From assembly GCA_964020975.1 (NCBI GenBank), contig OZ026614.1, positions 3,988,504 through 4,052,503 of the forward strand: 64,000 nucleotides of DNA, given 5' to 3'. The notes below the pieces were generated by a model. The model ran no database searches. It saw only the letters and a list, made by a program, of their open reading frames with translations, and had not been told where the DNA came from. The stretch's first letter is position 1; every line of letters begins with the position of its first letter. This stretch comes from Hermodice carunculata. Its lineage: Eukaryota; Annelida; Polychaeta; Eunicida; Amphinomidae. The translations under genes were made by a program, and so were the position numbers. Of the stretch, positions 13,183 through 25,530 are shown piece after piece.

Positions 13183-13824
13183 GATTTGCTGCACAGCAAA
13201 TCAGTCTGTGTGTCTTCAAAGCATATTGGTATGGCTATGTACAACTATTCCATAACACAGGAGTAGAAGTTGGAATGGCATCTCTATCTATTATAGTGTT
13301 GAAGATATTCAAGATTGAAAATTTTCGAATACTGCTAATTAGCATAATTTAAATTGCTACAACTTTTGTTTTCGATTCATTACATGCGCAAAGGTCAACA
13401 ACCCCCTAGTAGAAGTTGAAATGACATCTCTATCTATAATAGTTTTGAAAATATTCAAGTTTTAAAATTTCAAATGCTGCTACTTAGCATAATTCAAATG
13501 GCTGCAACTTTTGCTTTAGATTCATTAGATGCGCAATGGTCAATAACCCCATAGTATAACTTGGAATGACATCTCTATCTAATTTACTTTTGAAGATATT
13601 CAAGATTTAAAATTTCAAACGCCCCTGATTTGCATAATTTTAAACATCTTCATTCCTCTGTATAAAACGGTCAAACTCCCTGTATGGAGGTACAATCATG
13701 CCAAGTTTGGAGTTTCTACATATAATAGTGTCCGAGAAAAGTGTCGGACAAATTTGCTAGTAAAGAAGAAAGAAAGAAAGAATTCGAGGAAAAACAGAAA
13801 AGTGTGTGTTGACACACACACTTT
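13183..13824 (+). mobile_element. hairpin-capped tandem-repeat element B (same family type as A)
   Basis: The left cap is GATTTGCTGCACAGCAAATC (13183-13202), matching element A's cap with a different 2-base loop. It is followed by a GTCTGTGTGT stretch. The core repeat contains the motif ATCTCTATCTA, with units starting at 13266, 13412 and 13557 (period 145-146 bp) and a decayed fourth. Then come TTTGCATAATTTT (shared with A), GTGTCCGAG (A has GTGTCTGAG) and a short (GAAA)n. The right cap is an 11-bp perfect stem (AAAGTGTGTGT / ACACACACTTT) with loop TGAC at 13799-13824. The core sequence differs from A while caps, order and period agree. Confidence 0.6.
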
Positions 13825-13989
13825 CATTACCCATGCGTCCAAACTGTAACATCATCACCTCGGTCATGGTGTACTATTAACCTCTGTGTCTAATCTAGGA
13901 AACGGATAGACTTACTTATTCATATGTGACAATGCACAATATTATCATTCATGCAACGTTGAAACTAATGGATTTTCAACATATATAAG

Positions 13990-14002
13990 GCGTTCTGTGT
14001 GT

Positions 14003-14034
<32 letters not shown>

Positions 14035-14036
14035 TA
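13990..14036. repeat. short (TG)n microsatellite
   Basis: A GTGTGTGTGAGTGTG... run of about 45 bp lies in otherwise unassigned sequence between element B and the foldback element. Confidence 0.9.
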
Positions 14037-14126
14037 TCACTTTTTAAAATTCTAGCATATGCTGGGATTGATGTTTGTTTATCATTAACAGGACACTTGT
14101 CTCAGTCGTCACCTCGTCATGATCAT

Positions 14127-15285
14127 TCAGTAGATTAATTCCGTTAGCTAACATATGGGAAGGTGTTAAACGGAAGTGAAATAAGCAAAAGCACGATATT
14201 GCGAAAATAAGAAAACAAGAAAACGCTAATGCGAAAACACGAAAATGCGAGTGCGAAAACACGACATAATTTCTGTCGTATTTTCGCGGTTGTGTTTTCG
14301 CATTTTCGCCTTCGCGTTTTGAATTTTAGTGTTTTCGCTGTCGTGTTTTCTTGTTTCCGCCCAAGGCAGAAAAGGCAAAAACAGGAAAACGAGAAAACGC
14401 TAACACGAAAACACGAAAATGCGAGTGCGAAAACATGACATATTTTCTGTCGTGTTGTCGCAGTTGTGTTTTCGCATTTTCGCCTTCGAGTTTTCTTGTT
14501 TCCGCATTTTCGCCTTCGTGTTTCTTGTTTTCGCATTTTCGCCTTCGTGTTTTCTTGTTTTCGCCGTCGCATTTTTATGGAGAGAGACAAATATTTTATT
14601 TGGCACTTTTGTGCCACCATAGTCGTGTTTTTGCGGTTGTGTTTTCGCATTTTCGCCTTCGTGTTTTATATTTTAGTGTTTTCGCCTTCGTGTTTTCTTG
14701 TTTTTCGCCCAAGGCAGAAAATGCGAAAACAAGAAAACGAGAAAACGCTAACACGGAAACACGAAAATGCGAGTGCGAAAACACGACTATGGTGGCACAA
14801 AAGTGCCAAATAAAATATTTTTCTCTCTCCATAAAAATGCGAAGGCGAAAACAGGAAAATAAGAAAAGAGAACAGCGAAAACAAGAAAACACGAAGGCGA
14901 AAACACTAAAATTCAAAACACGAAGGCGAAAATGCGAAAACACAACAGCGAAAATACGACAGAAATTATGTCGTGTTTTCGCACTCGCATTTTCGTGTTT
15001 TCGTGTTAGCGTTTTCTCGTTTTCCTGTTTTACTGTTTTCTCCCTGGGTCGAAAAAAAGAAAACACCACAGCGAAAACACTAAATTTCAAAACGCGAAGG
15101 CGAAAATGCAAAAACACAACTGCGAAAACATGACAGAAATTATGTCGTGTTTTCGGACTCGCATTGTCGTGTTTTCGCATTAGCGTTTTCTTGTTTTCTT
15201 ATTTTCGCAATATCGTGCTTTCGTTTGTTTCACTTCCGTTTAACACCTTCCCCTATGTTAGCTAACGGAATTAATCTGCTGAATA
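14127..15285. mobile_element. foldback element built from CGAAAA words
   Basis: The outer ~150 bp on each side are inverted copies. Left 14127-14280 contains TTAGCTAACATATGGGAAGG. Right 15125-15285 contains CCTTCCCCTATGTTAGCTAA. Between the ends, GCGAAAA words and their complement TTTTCGC alternate in blocks, so the segment can fold on itself at several scales. The spacer TGGTGGCACAAAAGTGCC is present once in each orientation (about 14605-14622 minus, 14788-14805 plus). CG dinucleotides occur every 7-8 bases, unlike the flanks. Long open frames exist on both strands (up to 260 codons) only because the words lack stops. No catalytic domain is visible. Confidence 0.65.
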
Positions 15286-15489
15286 TTTTAACCTTTTTTG
15301 GTTTATACTTGTATTTTACAAATGAATTCAAAGGAAATGTGTGGACGCACCACGAGATAACCCCGCTTGATTGGTGCCCCCGTTGCAACGGGGTAGATTT
15401 CCAAATTCATTGTTCTTGTTGTTATTATTATATCTCGTTGTTGTTGTTGCTGTTATTGCTGTTATTATTATCTTTATTATCTTTATTAC

Positions 15490-15563
<74 letters not shown>

Positions 15564-16022
15564 CTTGCTAGCACTAAACTGAACTGCTTAGCGGACGGTC
15601 ATGATACCAAGATCGAGCGAACAGGTAAAACTGGTATTCGAAAGAACATTTTAATACATGTTGCATTAATGATAATATTTGCGGTAAATATTAGACTTTG
15701 ATCCTTGAACTAAACTCTGTACAAAAGCCAACAAGCATATAAGTAAACAAACAAATAAACTTAAAGCCAGTCATGTCTGAGGAAATTGATGCTGATTCAT
15801 GGAAATCCTGGTGACAAAATTATCAGCGCCAAGGACCAAGAGGACAAGTCCTTCACAGGTAGTGTTCGTGTGGAAAAATAATCGTTCGGTGCAAAAATGG
15901 GTCTTTAATACAGTGTTTTGACATAAAAGTTATAATATCAACCCCCCCCCCCAACATGTCATGCCATACGAAAAAACAAAAAAACAAAAAAAAACAAAAA
16001 ACAAAACAAAAAAGAAAAAAAA
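15286..16022 (+). repeat. right-hand part of CGAAAA-repeat element, copy 2
   Basis: The sequence continues from the foldback arm and matches 10930-11720 nearly base for base, for example from GGAAATTGATGCTGATTCAT through CTTCACAGGTAGTGTTC to AAAAGTTATAATA. It ends in the same C run and a CAAAA-rich tail (15965-16022). A pure TTA run (about 15480-15560) replaces the ~170 bp present in copy 1. The shared A-rich tail suggests copying through RNA, but no reverse transcriptase belongs to it. Confidence 0.7.
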
Positions 16023-16044
16023 CCAGGTGGCGACACTCTAGACG

Positions 16045-16315
16045 GAAACCTTTGTACGTATGATTTGTCGATTTTTATCATAACATTCGATTATGTTGAC
16101 CGCGATGCTGTACTGTACTATCTCTGACACAGACGCATATCTGAAAATTATTTAAATGTCTAAAGGAAATTGTTTGGTAAATCTAGAACAATGTAAAATG
16201 GCAGGGCTTTCAAAGCGAAAGTGTAAATTGCTTACATGGTGTACTCCAAGGTGGAATTATCTCCCCAAAACTGCTCAATGAGCACTTTTCTGTTATGTAA
16301 GACCACTTAAGAACA
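16045..16315 (+). pseudogene. reverse transcriptase fragment (LINE)
   Basis: Two in-frame patches fit non-LTR reverse transcriptase. FDYVDRDAVLYYL at about 16087 fits the A-motif region (K-A-F-D-x-V-D-R-D). HGVLQGGIISPKLLNE at about 16236 fits the G-V-x-Q-G-G-x-x-S-P-x-L-F-N block. They are in different frames with stops between, and there is no catalytic YADD box downstream, so this is a short decayed scrap. The clade is unresolved. Confidence 0.5.
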
Positions 16316-16319
16316 CAGA

Positions 16320-18740
16320 AGTCCCATTATATAATACACTATTTTGAAGCCCATGTAACAAGGAATAAATATCTGAATTTATCTCCCTTGTATTTTAAAG
16401 TTTCAAAAAGTCATTTAAAGAGACAATATAGGCTGAAAATATGTGGATGCCAACATAGCTTGAAGCCATCCAGTGCAACCTCCAAATCAGAATACTGTAT
16501 TCAGCCGACCAATCACCAATTGTGTTATAAAATGATTCAATGACAACAGGACAACAAAATTTAGGTGGGGGGGGGGGGGGTCAGACAATTATATATGTAG
16601 CTATTTCACTCATTGCAATGATGCCCATTCCTCTTGACCAGGCTATGTGATTACAAAACTGTGGTGTAGTTGTAAATGGTTTTCTCTCATTCCAAAAGAG
16701 GTCATGCTGACAATGGCTAGTTCACTGCTCATGCTGACGACCAGCCAAGTGCAGTGAGGCAGTAAGTGTGAGCAGGAACCGGCTCTGAATGGCAAGTGCT
16801 AGGTGTGAGTCTGCAAATCACCCAAGAGAAGGACAAAAGTATGTCCCACAGATTCCTCGGTGTACATATTCACTTTAATATGGAAAATAATAGTCCAACC
16901 ATGACCATGCATTTTTACTTAGACAGTTTCATTGGGTAACAGGCCATGAAGAAAACCTTGTATGGTAAATGTGAAAAATAACCGTCAGCTTTGATGAAAA
17001 AGAAAAAATGTATGTCTACTGACACATACCATTGACATTGCCATGATCCTCAAACCCTAGGTGATTACATGAATACAGGAAGATTCCCCTTATTCATCAG
17101 ACAGCAGGTCAGATTAATTAAATATTGGTGATATGTCTTAACACAACCATCTACACATGTATTGAAATCAGCATACAATTTGCTATGGATCATGCAAGAC
17201 AAACAAATTGGTGTAGAATGGTAGTGAAGACCCCTTCTTCAGCCGAGCTCATTTCTTTCTGACTTTCTCAACTGGTGGAAGACGATTTTACCTTTATAAA
17301 AACATTAAAAGAAAAATATGTATGGGGATTATATCCAAAGTATGAATGTATGCTTCGCTCACTAAAAGACGACAAATAGCCGCGATTATTGTGTACATGC
17401 TACACAAGGCTAGTTCTTATTCTGTTTGCCCACCAGCGTGGTCGACGGGCTAGCAGTTTGGCCCATTTGGCGAGAGCTGTACTGTGGTGTACACTAGTTT
17501 CTGCTGGTCATTTTATGCATTTTATACATTAAATGCACTAGTATTTGGTACCATAGAGTATTTCAGTTCCCCCTAGTGGTTTTATATTGGTGCTCTATGA
17601 ACCTCTCTAGTATTGAAGACTGTTGTGGCAGAAGTTTAGGTGATTTGATTTTTTTATAATTGCAGTAGACTAGTATCAGGTGTTGTGGAACTATCCTACA
17701 AGCTGATAGTATTACCAGGTAAGAAAGATGAAAGTGTCAACTAGGTCTGGGTAAGTGAAAGAGGCCCGAGGAATGCATATAATATAAGGGAGAGCCCGTT
17801 ACGACATAGCCCCCCTCCCCCCCCCCCCCGCAACGAGGTCGGAACGACTGGTTCCTGGAGTTCTGTTCCACCATTTACTACATGTCTCATATTTATTCCT
17901 GGATCTACCGTGAGGATTGCAATACTGTATGAATTATATTTGTTGTGTACATATTATGATGACAAGAATATTAACATCCTTCTCATGTGTAGCTATGATG
18001 TAAAGTTTGATCAATTGTTTTACCGGAACCATTGGATGGAATTTTTAGTATGTCATAAGATATATGGTCACATGTGAATGTTGATACGGAAATATTCATC
18101 TCGTTAGGATGTTCAGCAATGTCACCCTGGCTCCATCATCATCAGAGCTCAAGTGTTCTCTCTAACGTGTGGCATGAAATATCGTTCAAAGATTACAAGA
18201 TATCAGAATTTGTCTGAATAAACCTCAGAGAAAATGAGACTACCACTGCACACATTTGCAACTCTTAATTGTGAAACTTAATCATCCCAACTTCATTCAA
18301 ATTTGGATTCCTCTTCTATTTTAGTAACAGGGTATTTTCATTGGGATACGGTTGCATGGCGTAGATGTGATAACAGATTTGACACCATAATGAGGACAAA
18401 CACATTATTGTATATCAGTTGTAAAAACAGTGGTGGTAAATTACCAACTTATCCACAGGGACTATTCTAGCTTTGCAGTCAGTACAAACAAACTTGAATG
18501 AAACATTTTCATTCTAACTATTTGCTTAATTATAACAGCTGGACTAGTTTGAGAAACTACTACTTATTCTCTTAATGCAAAGGAGGGTTGTCTGATAACA
18601 GTACATTTTTACAAAGTATTTCACTCTTATGTACATTTTTCAGTATGGTTTTATAAAATAATATTTTATCAGTAATGGATACATGTATAAATGTATGTTT
18701 ATGGTTGTTTAACATGGTCAGTAACAGGGCAGAATGGGAA
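16320..18740. other. no gene recognised
   Basis: Unassigned sequence with no long frame. It contains a poly-G run (16566-16580) and a poly-C run (17813-17829). Confidence 0.55.
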
Positions 18741-18753
18741 GTTAATTTCATCT

Positions 18754-18865
<112 letters not shown>

Positions 18866-18869
18866 TAGA

Positions 18870-19845
18870 CTTTCAGTTCACGTTTGACAAACAATTTTGG
18901 TTCGTATTTTTAAACAGAAATATAAGACACGTGTATTTTCCTAGATATTTAAGCGTACGTCATGACACTGTACGGAAGATTATTCGCCATTACTTTGCAA
19001 GGCAAACTGATCTTTGGAAGGAGAAAATTGTTTTCATTTCTTGATATACTGATGGAAAGAAAAAATACTTAAAAAGTGATATGCCAGCTTTATAGAGGTG
19101 TTTCGTTTTGATTTTGCAGAGACAGGGTTACATTTTTCCTGTCCCGTGATTACGTTAAATGCTCAAATGCACTTCTTACTGAAGCCGAGACTCTTCCCAA
19201 GAAAATGGATCCTATATTGTACGCAAATTCAACAACTGACAACAGAATATATTCAAGGAATTTAAATAAATATATACAAGGAAATTGCAAAATGTGTACC
19301 AGGAACCATATAGACCTAAGTTGTCCATCATATTGTCACTATCTCTCATCACATCCTTCTGTATGTCACACACCAGCAAATGTGTACAAAGAACCATATA
19401 TACCTATGTGTGTGTGTGTGGGGGGGGGGTTAACTAGTGTCATTCTAATGATATCTTAATAGATAAACTATTTTGGTTTCTCAGAATTGTAGCTGTTTAA
19501 AGTTACCGGCACTTTTCTAAAAGCTACTGCCGAATGACTTGACGAGAGACAACACGGCAAACCATATTACCTCCTAATTGGCTGTGATTTTGTACTCAGT
19601 CATCTTGGCTTCCTTTTACAAGTTGGCATTCTTCAAAAATTCGGAAATTTGTAAATCTGAGAAAAATTTTGGTAGGTTAACATAGTTTTGGTAATATTTA
19701 TGGAACTATCAGCTAAGTGTTGGTCTGACCGATCTGATCAATCAGACCCTAAGGCTACAGCCCTGTAATCAGTCGCTTCTCTTGGGCTGTATGGAACCTT
19801 AAATGAGTCTCCCTGGGTGGTGGGAAAAATGTCCAGAGACGGATC
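18870..19845. other. no gene recognised
   Basis: Short frames only. There is a GTGTGTGTGGGGGGG run near 19410. Confidence 0.55.
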
Positions 19846-19849
19846 TAGG

Positions 19850-20705
<856 letters not shown>

Positions 20706-20709
20706 CATG

Positions 20710-23215
20710 CACTATCATGGTGATAGAGTTGTATCTTATCTGTTTATAACTCGACACATATTCGAATAACATTTGAGCAAAGTAAAGGGTGTTTGTTTTC
20801 ACTTTAAAATCTTTCTAAGCTAAGACTCTAGCAGACGGCAAAATCCCCATTCCTAAAAAAAGAAAATGCAGCACATTTTTTTTATGTTCTTTGGTTTTCG
20901 TTTTGTTTTTATTTTTTGTTTTTGTTTGTTTGTTTCCTTTTTTTGTATAGCAATATTTGTTTGTTAAAAATTTCAACTCATTATGAAATAAACATTTAAA
21001 CCCTGTAAGCAATATAGTATATTGACCATGCACATGTTTTATGATGTGAGTGGATACAGCCAGTGTTTTCCGATTCAATTGTTTAATCATGGAGCTATTA
21101 ACGAGATTAATAGGTCCGTGGGTTAATGCATGTACCTGCAAATACATTGACGGGTTGAAATTCGCACACTGGGGTGCCCGTTAACGAGTATTAATCCTTG
21201 AAGACTTTCAGACGATGAGAAAACAGGTGTACAATTTTAACAGGTAATCAGTAGTGAGTAGTTTACTACCCGTTACGGGCAGCCCATGGGCTACCCGGAT
21301 TTGCAGGCAGGGGGGCAATTTGGAGGCTGTCGCCATCAGCCGTTGTAAACTACCTTGCCTGCATAATAAAATCCCCACTACTTTGCCGATGGGCCACTCA
21401 CCACTGCCCAGGTGGGTCACTCCTCCTTTCTTGTTTGTATTGGAAGTGATCAATTATATGCTGTGCAGCGCACGTTACCCCCTGCATGCAGTAGTGCTGA
21501 CTTAATGGGTCATGCAACGACTCGCAGGCAGAATCACCGGTTTTTGCAATCATACACCAGGCTATAAGTGTTCTCTTCAAAGGCTGGATTCAGCTGCTGA
21601 GTATGATCATAAAGTATTTAATTACACATAGACTAACAAGGTAAGCATGTATCTTTTTTTTGGTGGATTCCACGACTGCGTGGTAGAGAACGAAGATTTT
21701 ACCGACGCCACACTGTCTTTATGTACGCATCCCAATAGATAACCCACATGGCATCGAATCTGTTAGGCTTATTATGTGTTTTACATGCCCAAAGACAAAT
21801 CTGGATGCAAGCATCGCATAAAGAATGCCACATGCAATCTGTCGCTACGTTAACAGTGAGTTTATAGCTCAGTTGAAAGAAAAAAGGTATATGTGTACGC
21901 ATTTCAACTTGTCAGTGTTATTCTTGTTCGAAAATAAGTCCAAATGCTAAACTAAGAAGGTACATATGCTTAAAAGAGATGCCTCGCTGTGAATGTTCCA
22001 CGACCATTGACCAACCTCTCTAGCTTGAACCAGAACAAAACTGATAATGTACCAACATTTTCAGCAGTAGCGCTATAAGGCAACACCGTGAGTGCCATGA
22101 AGTCCAAACTTAAATATATTACAACACAAAGGTGACAGTGTATACAACTAGGAAAGGACACCAATGCTGCCAATATTGCGTCATTTTATAAAATTTAAGT
22201 TGCTTTGTGGTACAAAATGCATAAATGTTACATTTTCAAGACATGGTCCGGGTACCTATCATTTGGTTGGCACTTCTATCGGTGTTCAAAATTATTTAGT
22301 TCGTAAGATATATCAGACTTTATTCCACAGTGTTCAGGACAAACGGGTAACCAAGTATGAAACAGATGTTGCAGAGAGGTACCTCGTATACGTCACCTGG
22401 AAAGCGATCAAACTGAAAATGACGTTATCGCTCAGTTTATCAACATACAGTTTGGGTTGAGTATCCCTGATCTGAGACTACCACTCCTTTTAGGAGTGGT
22501 AGTCTCAGGCCAGATGAAATGTATTACTTGAGCCTGAAACCCAAAATAGAACTCCTCCACATTTGCAGATACTTCGAAGCTTTGCTGACTTGGCGTACAG
22601 TCGTTTATAATGCCCGATTCCTCGCAGGTCACGCTCAAGCTGAACCACCAATGAAGATGTTATTTTGTAAGGCCGTTCCGTGCGTATCTACACAAGTCTT
22701 TCTGCATGTTTTTTTGCTTCTGCGATGATCGTCGATTCTTCAAATTGATCTTTCAAGTTTACCTTTGAAATGAGCAAGGTATCATTAAAACGTTCACCGA
22801 TAAGTTTATACTCATCCGGAACATTTATTAATTAGTTGAGAATGGAAATGATGCACATGCAGATGTCAGATTTGATTGAGTGAGTGTACTTGGTTTTTAT
22901 TAGATGTTACATGAAACACTTCTCATGACATTCCTCGGGGCCATGTGGTCTGCATCAGAGGCATAATATTACAAAACTGCCTGTTCTTGTTTAAAAAAAA
23001 ACAAATGCCGTATACGCACAGGCTGTCGGGTCATACTATATCATTGAAGCGCATGCTGGTGACACTGAAAAAGTAAAGCGGTCTGAATCATAACATAATA
23101 TCGCTTCCTTCTGCCCGGATTAAATCCATGCGCTCTTGTGTGACTTATCAAAGTTCATCATACGTGATATATGGGTGGGTTGCACAAATGAATGCCCCAC
23201 CCCCCTCCCGAAAAA
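20710..23215. other. no gene recognised
   Basis: Unassigned sequence. A T-rich tract with G and C interruptions lies at 20876-20946. No frame has a recognisable domain. A perfect 16-bp hairpin inside it is listed separately. Confidence 0.5.
22472..22508. repeat. perfect 16-bp hairpin
   Basis: CTGAGACTACCACTCC is followed by the loop TTTTA and then its exact complement. The loop is too short for a typical animal microRNA precursor, and no U-tract or gene end lies next to it. Function is unknown. Confidence 0.8.
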
Positions 23216-23222
23216 AAAAGAA

Positions 23223-23223
23223 A

Positions 23224-23303
<80 letters not shown>

Positions 23304-23338
23304 TAGATAGATAGATATATAGATAGATAGATAGATAT

Positions 23339-23417
<79 letters not shown>

Positions 23418-23425
23418 GATAAAAA
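23223..23425. repeat. (AAT)n then (GATA)n microsatellite
   Basis: About 78 bp of AAT is followed directly by about 124 bp of GATA with GATATA interruptions. Asn-rich and Tyr/Leu/Ser-rich frames here are artefacts. From 23430 to 24900 nothing is recognised. Confidence 0.95.
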
Positions 23426-24904
23426 TAAATAAACAAACATTAAAATAAATATATTAATTAATTTCATTAATAAAATTAAGCAAATAACGAACCTAAAAAT
23501 TACCATGATAGCTGCTATAAAGTCTTTATCTTCATATCGTAAAGAGCTTGGAATTCCACGTTTTTGGATGTGGTCAGTTGGTTGTTTTCTACAAGAAAAG
23601 TTTAGTTTTTATAATGCACTAAATTGTTTTTAACTTTTCTATTTGTTGCTCAATTTGAAATCGTTTGGGCATGAAAAAGGGTAACTATGCACATATATAC
23701 ACATTGGGCTCAGTTTTCCAATATTTGTCGCCGTTTTCGAGTTATAAGACAACGAAGGTAAAACGTTGTAACCTCATCCAAACATCAAAGGTGATAAAAT
23801 TCAATGGCTGTCCTGGCAAAAGTGTGCCACACATGCACAATGTGAGACCCTGTTCTCCGTAGATACTTTAGCAACGAACTTACCACAAATATACGGTCTT
23901 TATAAGCAATACAGAGGGACTCGAGTTGCTTCAAAGTTTGTTTCGTTGTTCCTGTAATAATCTTAAGCAGACGTCCTTCGCAAAAATGTGGAATTAAACG
24001 GGATTTGCATCTTTCAATCGGCCTTTTTGTCCCTGTTTGCCATTTCCTTTAATGAAGGCTTGTTTTAACTTTTGAGTAGTCTGACCCGTTTTAAAACTCA
24101 AAGTTGATTTTAAAAGTCGTTTCAGTTTTGGGCGTGTCCAAGCAACGAATGAAATCGTTCTACCAATTCGGCATCGTGCTCGTTTGCAGAGTGGGAATGG
24201 TGTGTCAGTGTAACACCATTGCTTGGCTACACAACTGAGTGGGTCTTAGACATATGGAGGAGCCACGATCGGCCATTTTTCCTTTTTCTTCTCTTTCTCT
24301 CTTTGTTTTCTCCTGTTGCAGAACATATTTCGTGAAAACAAAAGAAAACGACACAAGACAATAAAAGGGAAAGGTTAAAAGTTCCCTGAAATTCACTATG
24401 GTATTTTTACTTTTTAGAAGTCAGAGTAAATGTTCCCCGTGTAAGGGAGTGAATCAGCTGCATGTAGTACCACGTACTGCTTTGGAATGGTTGCTTGGCT
24501 GGTATATGTGAATTTTAGAAAGGTTTACGGCATAGAACGCTTTGGTTCTGGTATCTAACTATATCTGCTTTGCCCAACAATTTACGAATCTGTCAAAGAA
24601 GCGTACATCCCCACCCCCTCCCCACCGCACCCCCACACACATAATGTCAAGAGCATTGACGATAGGGTACGTTCCTAAGCAACTGTTATTGTTCACAATA
24701 CTTTTTCAGTTGACACTACATCAGTCTATATATCTTGCAAGACCTACTTCTCGACCTTGCTTATGTTAAGTGTCCAGGACTGGCTTCATGACATTAATGA
24801 CAAGTCAAGAACAGATGATTGTCTACTAATGTTTATAATTGATTTGCTTCTCTAACCATGAAACCGGTCCAAAAGAAGTTGTCTTGCCAATGTTTTCACT
24901 TTTA

Positions 24905-25517
24905 AATTGTCGGTTATTTTTTAGAAAATATCTATACAGCTGCATAACCTTTCAAAACTGTTCTGAACATGTCAAGCGCTTTGGAATTATGACTTTTGAT
25001 ATCTACGTGTCAGAGGATAAGTTATGTAATTATATATAAATCTTGTTTAAAATCATTTTTTATTGAAACTGTATCGTGATCACTGTACATATCCTAAAAC
25101 TGCAGCTTTTAGTTTTTTAATGACCCAATGGAATGAAAATTTCTTCTACAAAAAGGGTCAATAGTCTTTTGAGGCAAGAAATTGGAACTACAAGATCGCA
25201 CCTTGTATTATTGGTAATTATTTTATTTTTAGAACATATGCATACAGCTGGATATTTTTTAAAACTATTCTGAACATTTTGAGTGGTTTGATACTCAAAT
25301 TTGATGCTTACATGTCCTACAGGACAAGTGACGTAATTAACTGTAAATGTGGTTTAAATGAATTCGAATTGAAACTATTTACTGCTCAACACACAGTAAA
25401 ACTGCAGTTTTGAGGGGGGGGGATGTCTAATTGAATTAAAAGTTATCCCGAAAAAGTAAGCAACATTCTTTCTTTTTAGGCACCAAATTGGAACTACAAG
25501 ATCACACATAATTGGTG
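24905..25517. repeat. ~310-bp tandem duplication upstream of receptor 1
   Basis: Copy 1 (about 24905-25213) and copy 2 (about 25214-25517) share the same order of landmarks: TATTTTTTAGAA, ATACAGCTG, TTCTGAACAT, TATTGAAACT, AAAACTGCAG and AATTGGAACTACAAGATC. Divergence is moderate. Copy 2 ends 14 bases before the receptor ATG. Each copy holds a pyrimidine-rich stretch; the one at 25464-25479 (CATTCTTTCTTTTTAG) looks like a 3' splice site, so the coding exon may begin at 25480. Confidence 0.7.
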
Positions 25518-25530
25518 CCTGACCGGCGTA

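Noticed and set aside
14351-15133. 260-codon and similar frames in the CGAAAA element
   Set aside because: All frames on both strands are open because the repeated words lack stops. Composition is only Lys/Arg/Glu or Phe/Ser, with no domain.
22472-22508. Stem-loop as a microRNA precursor or transcription terminator
   Set aside because: The 16-bp stem and 5-base loop are too short for an animal pre-miRNA. Intrinsic terminators do not apply in this eukaryotic context.
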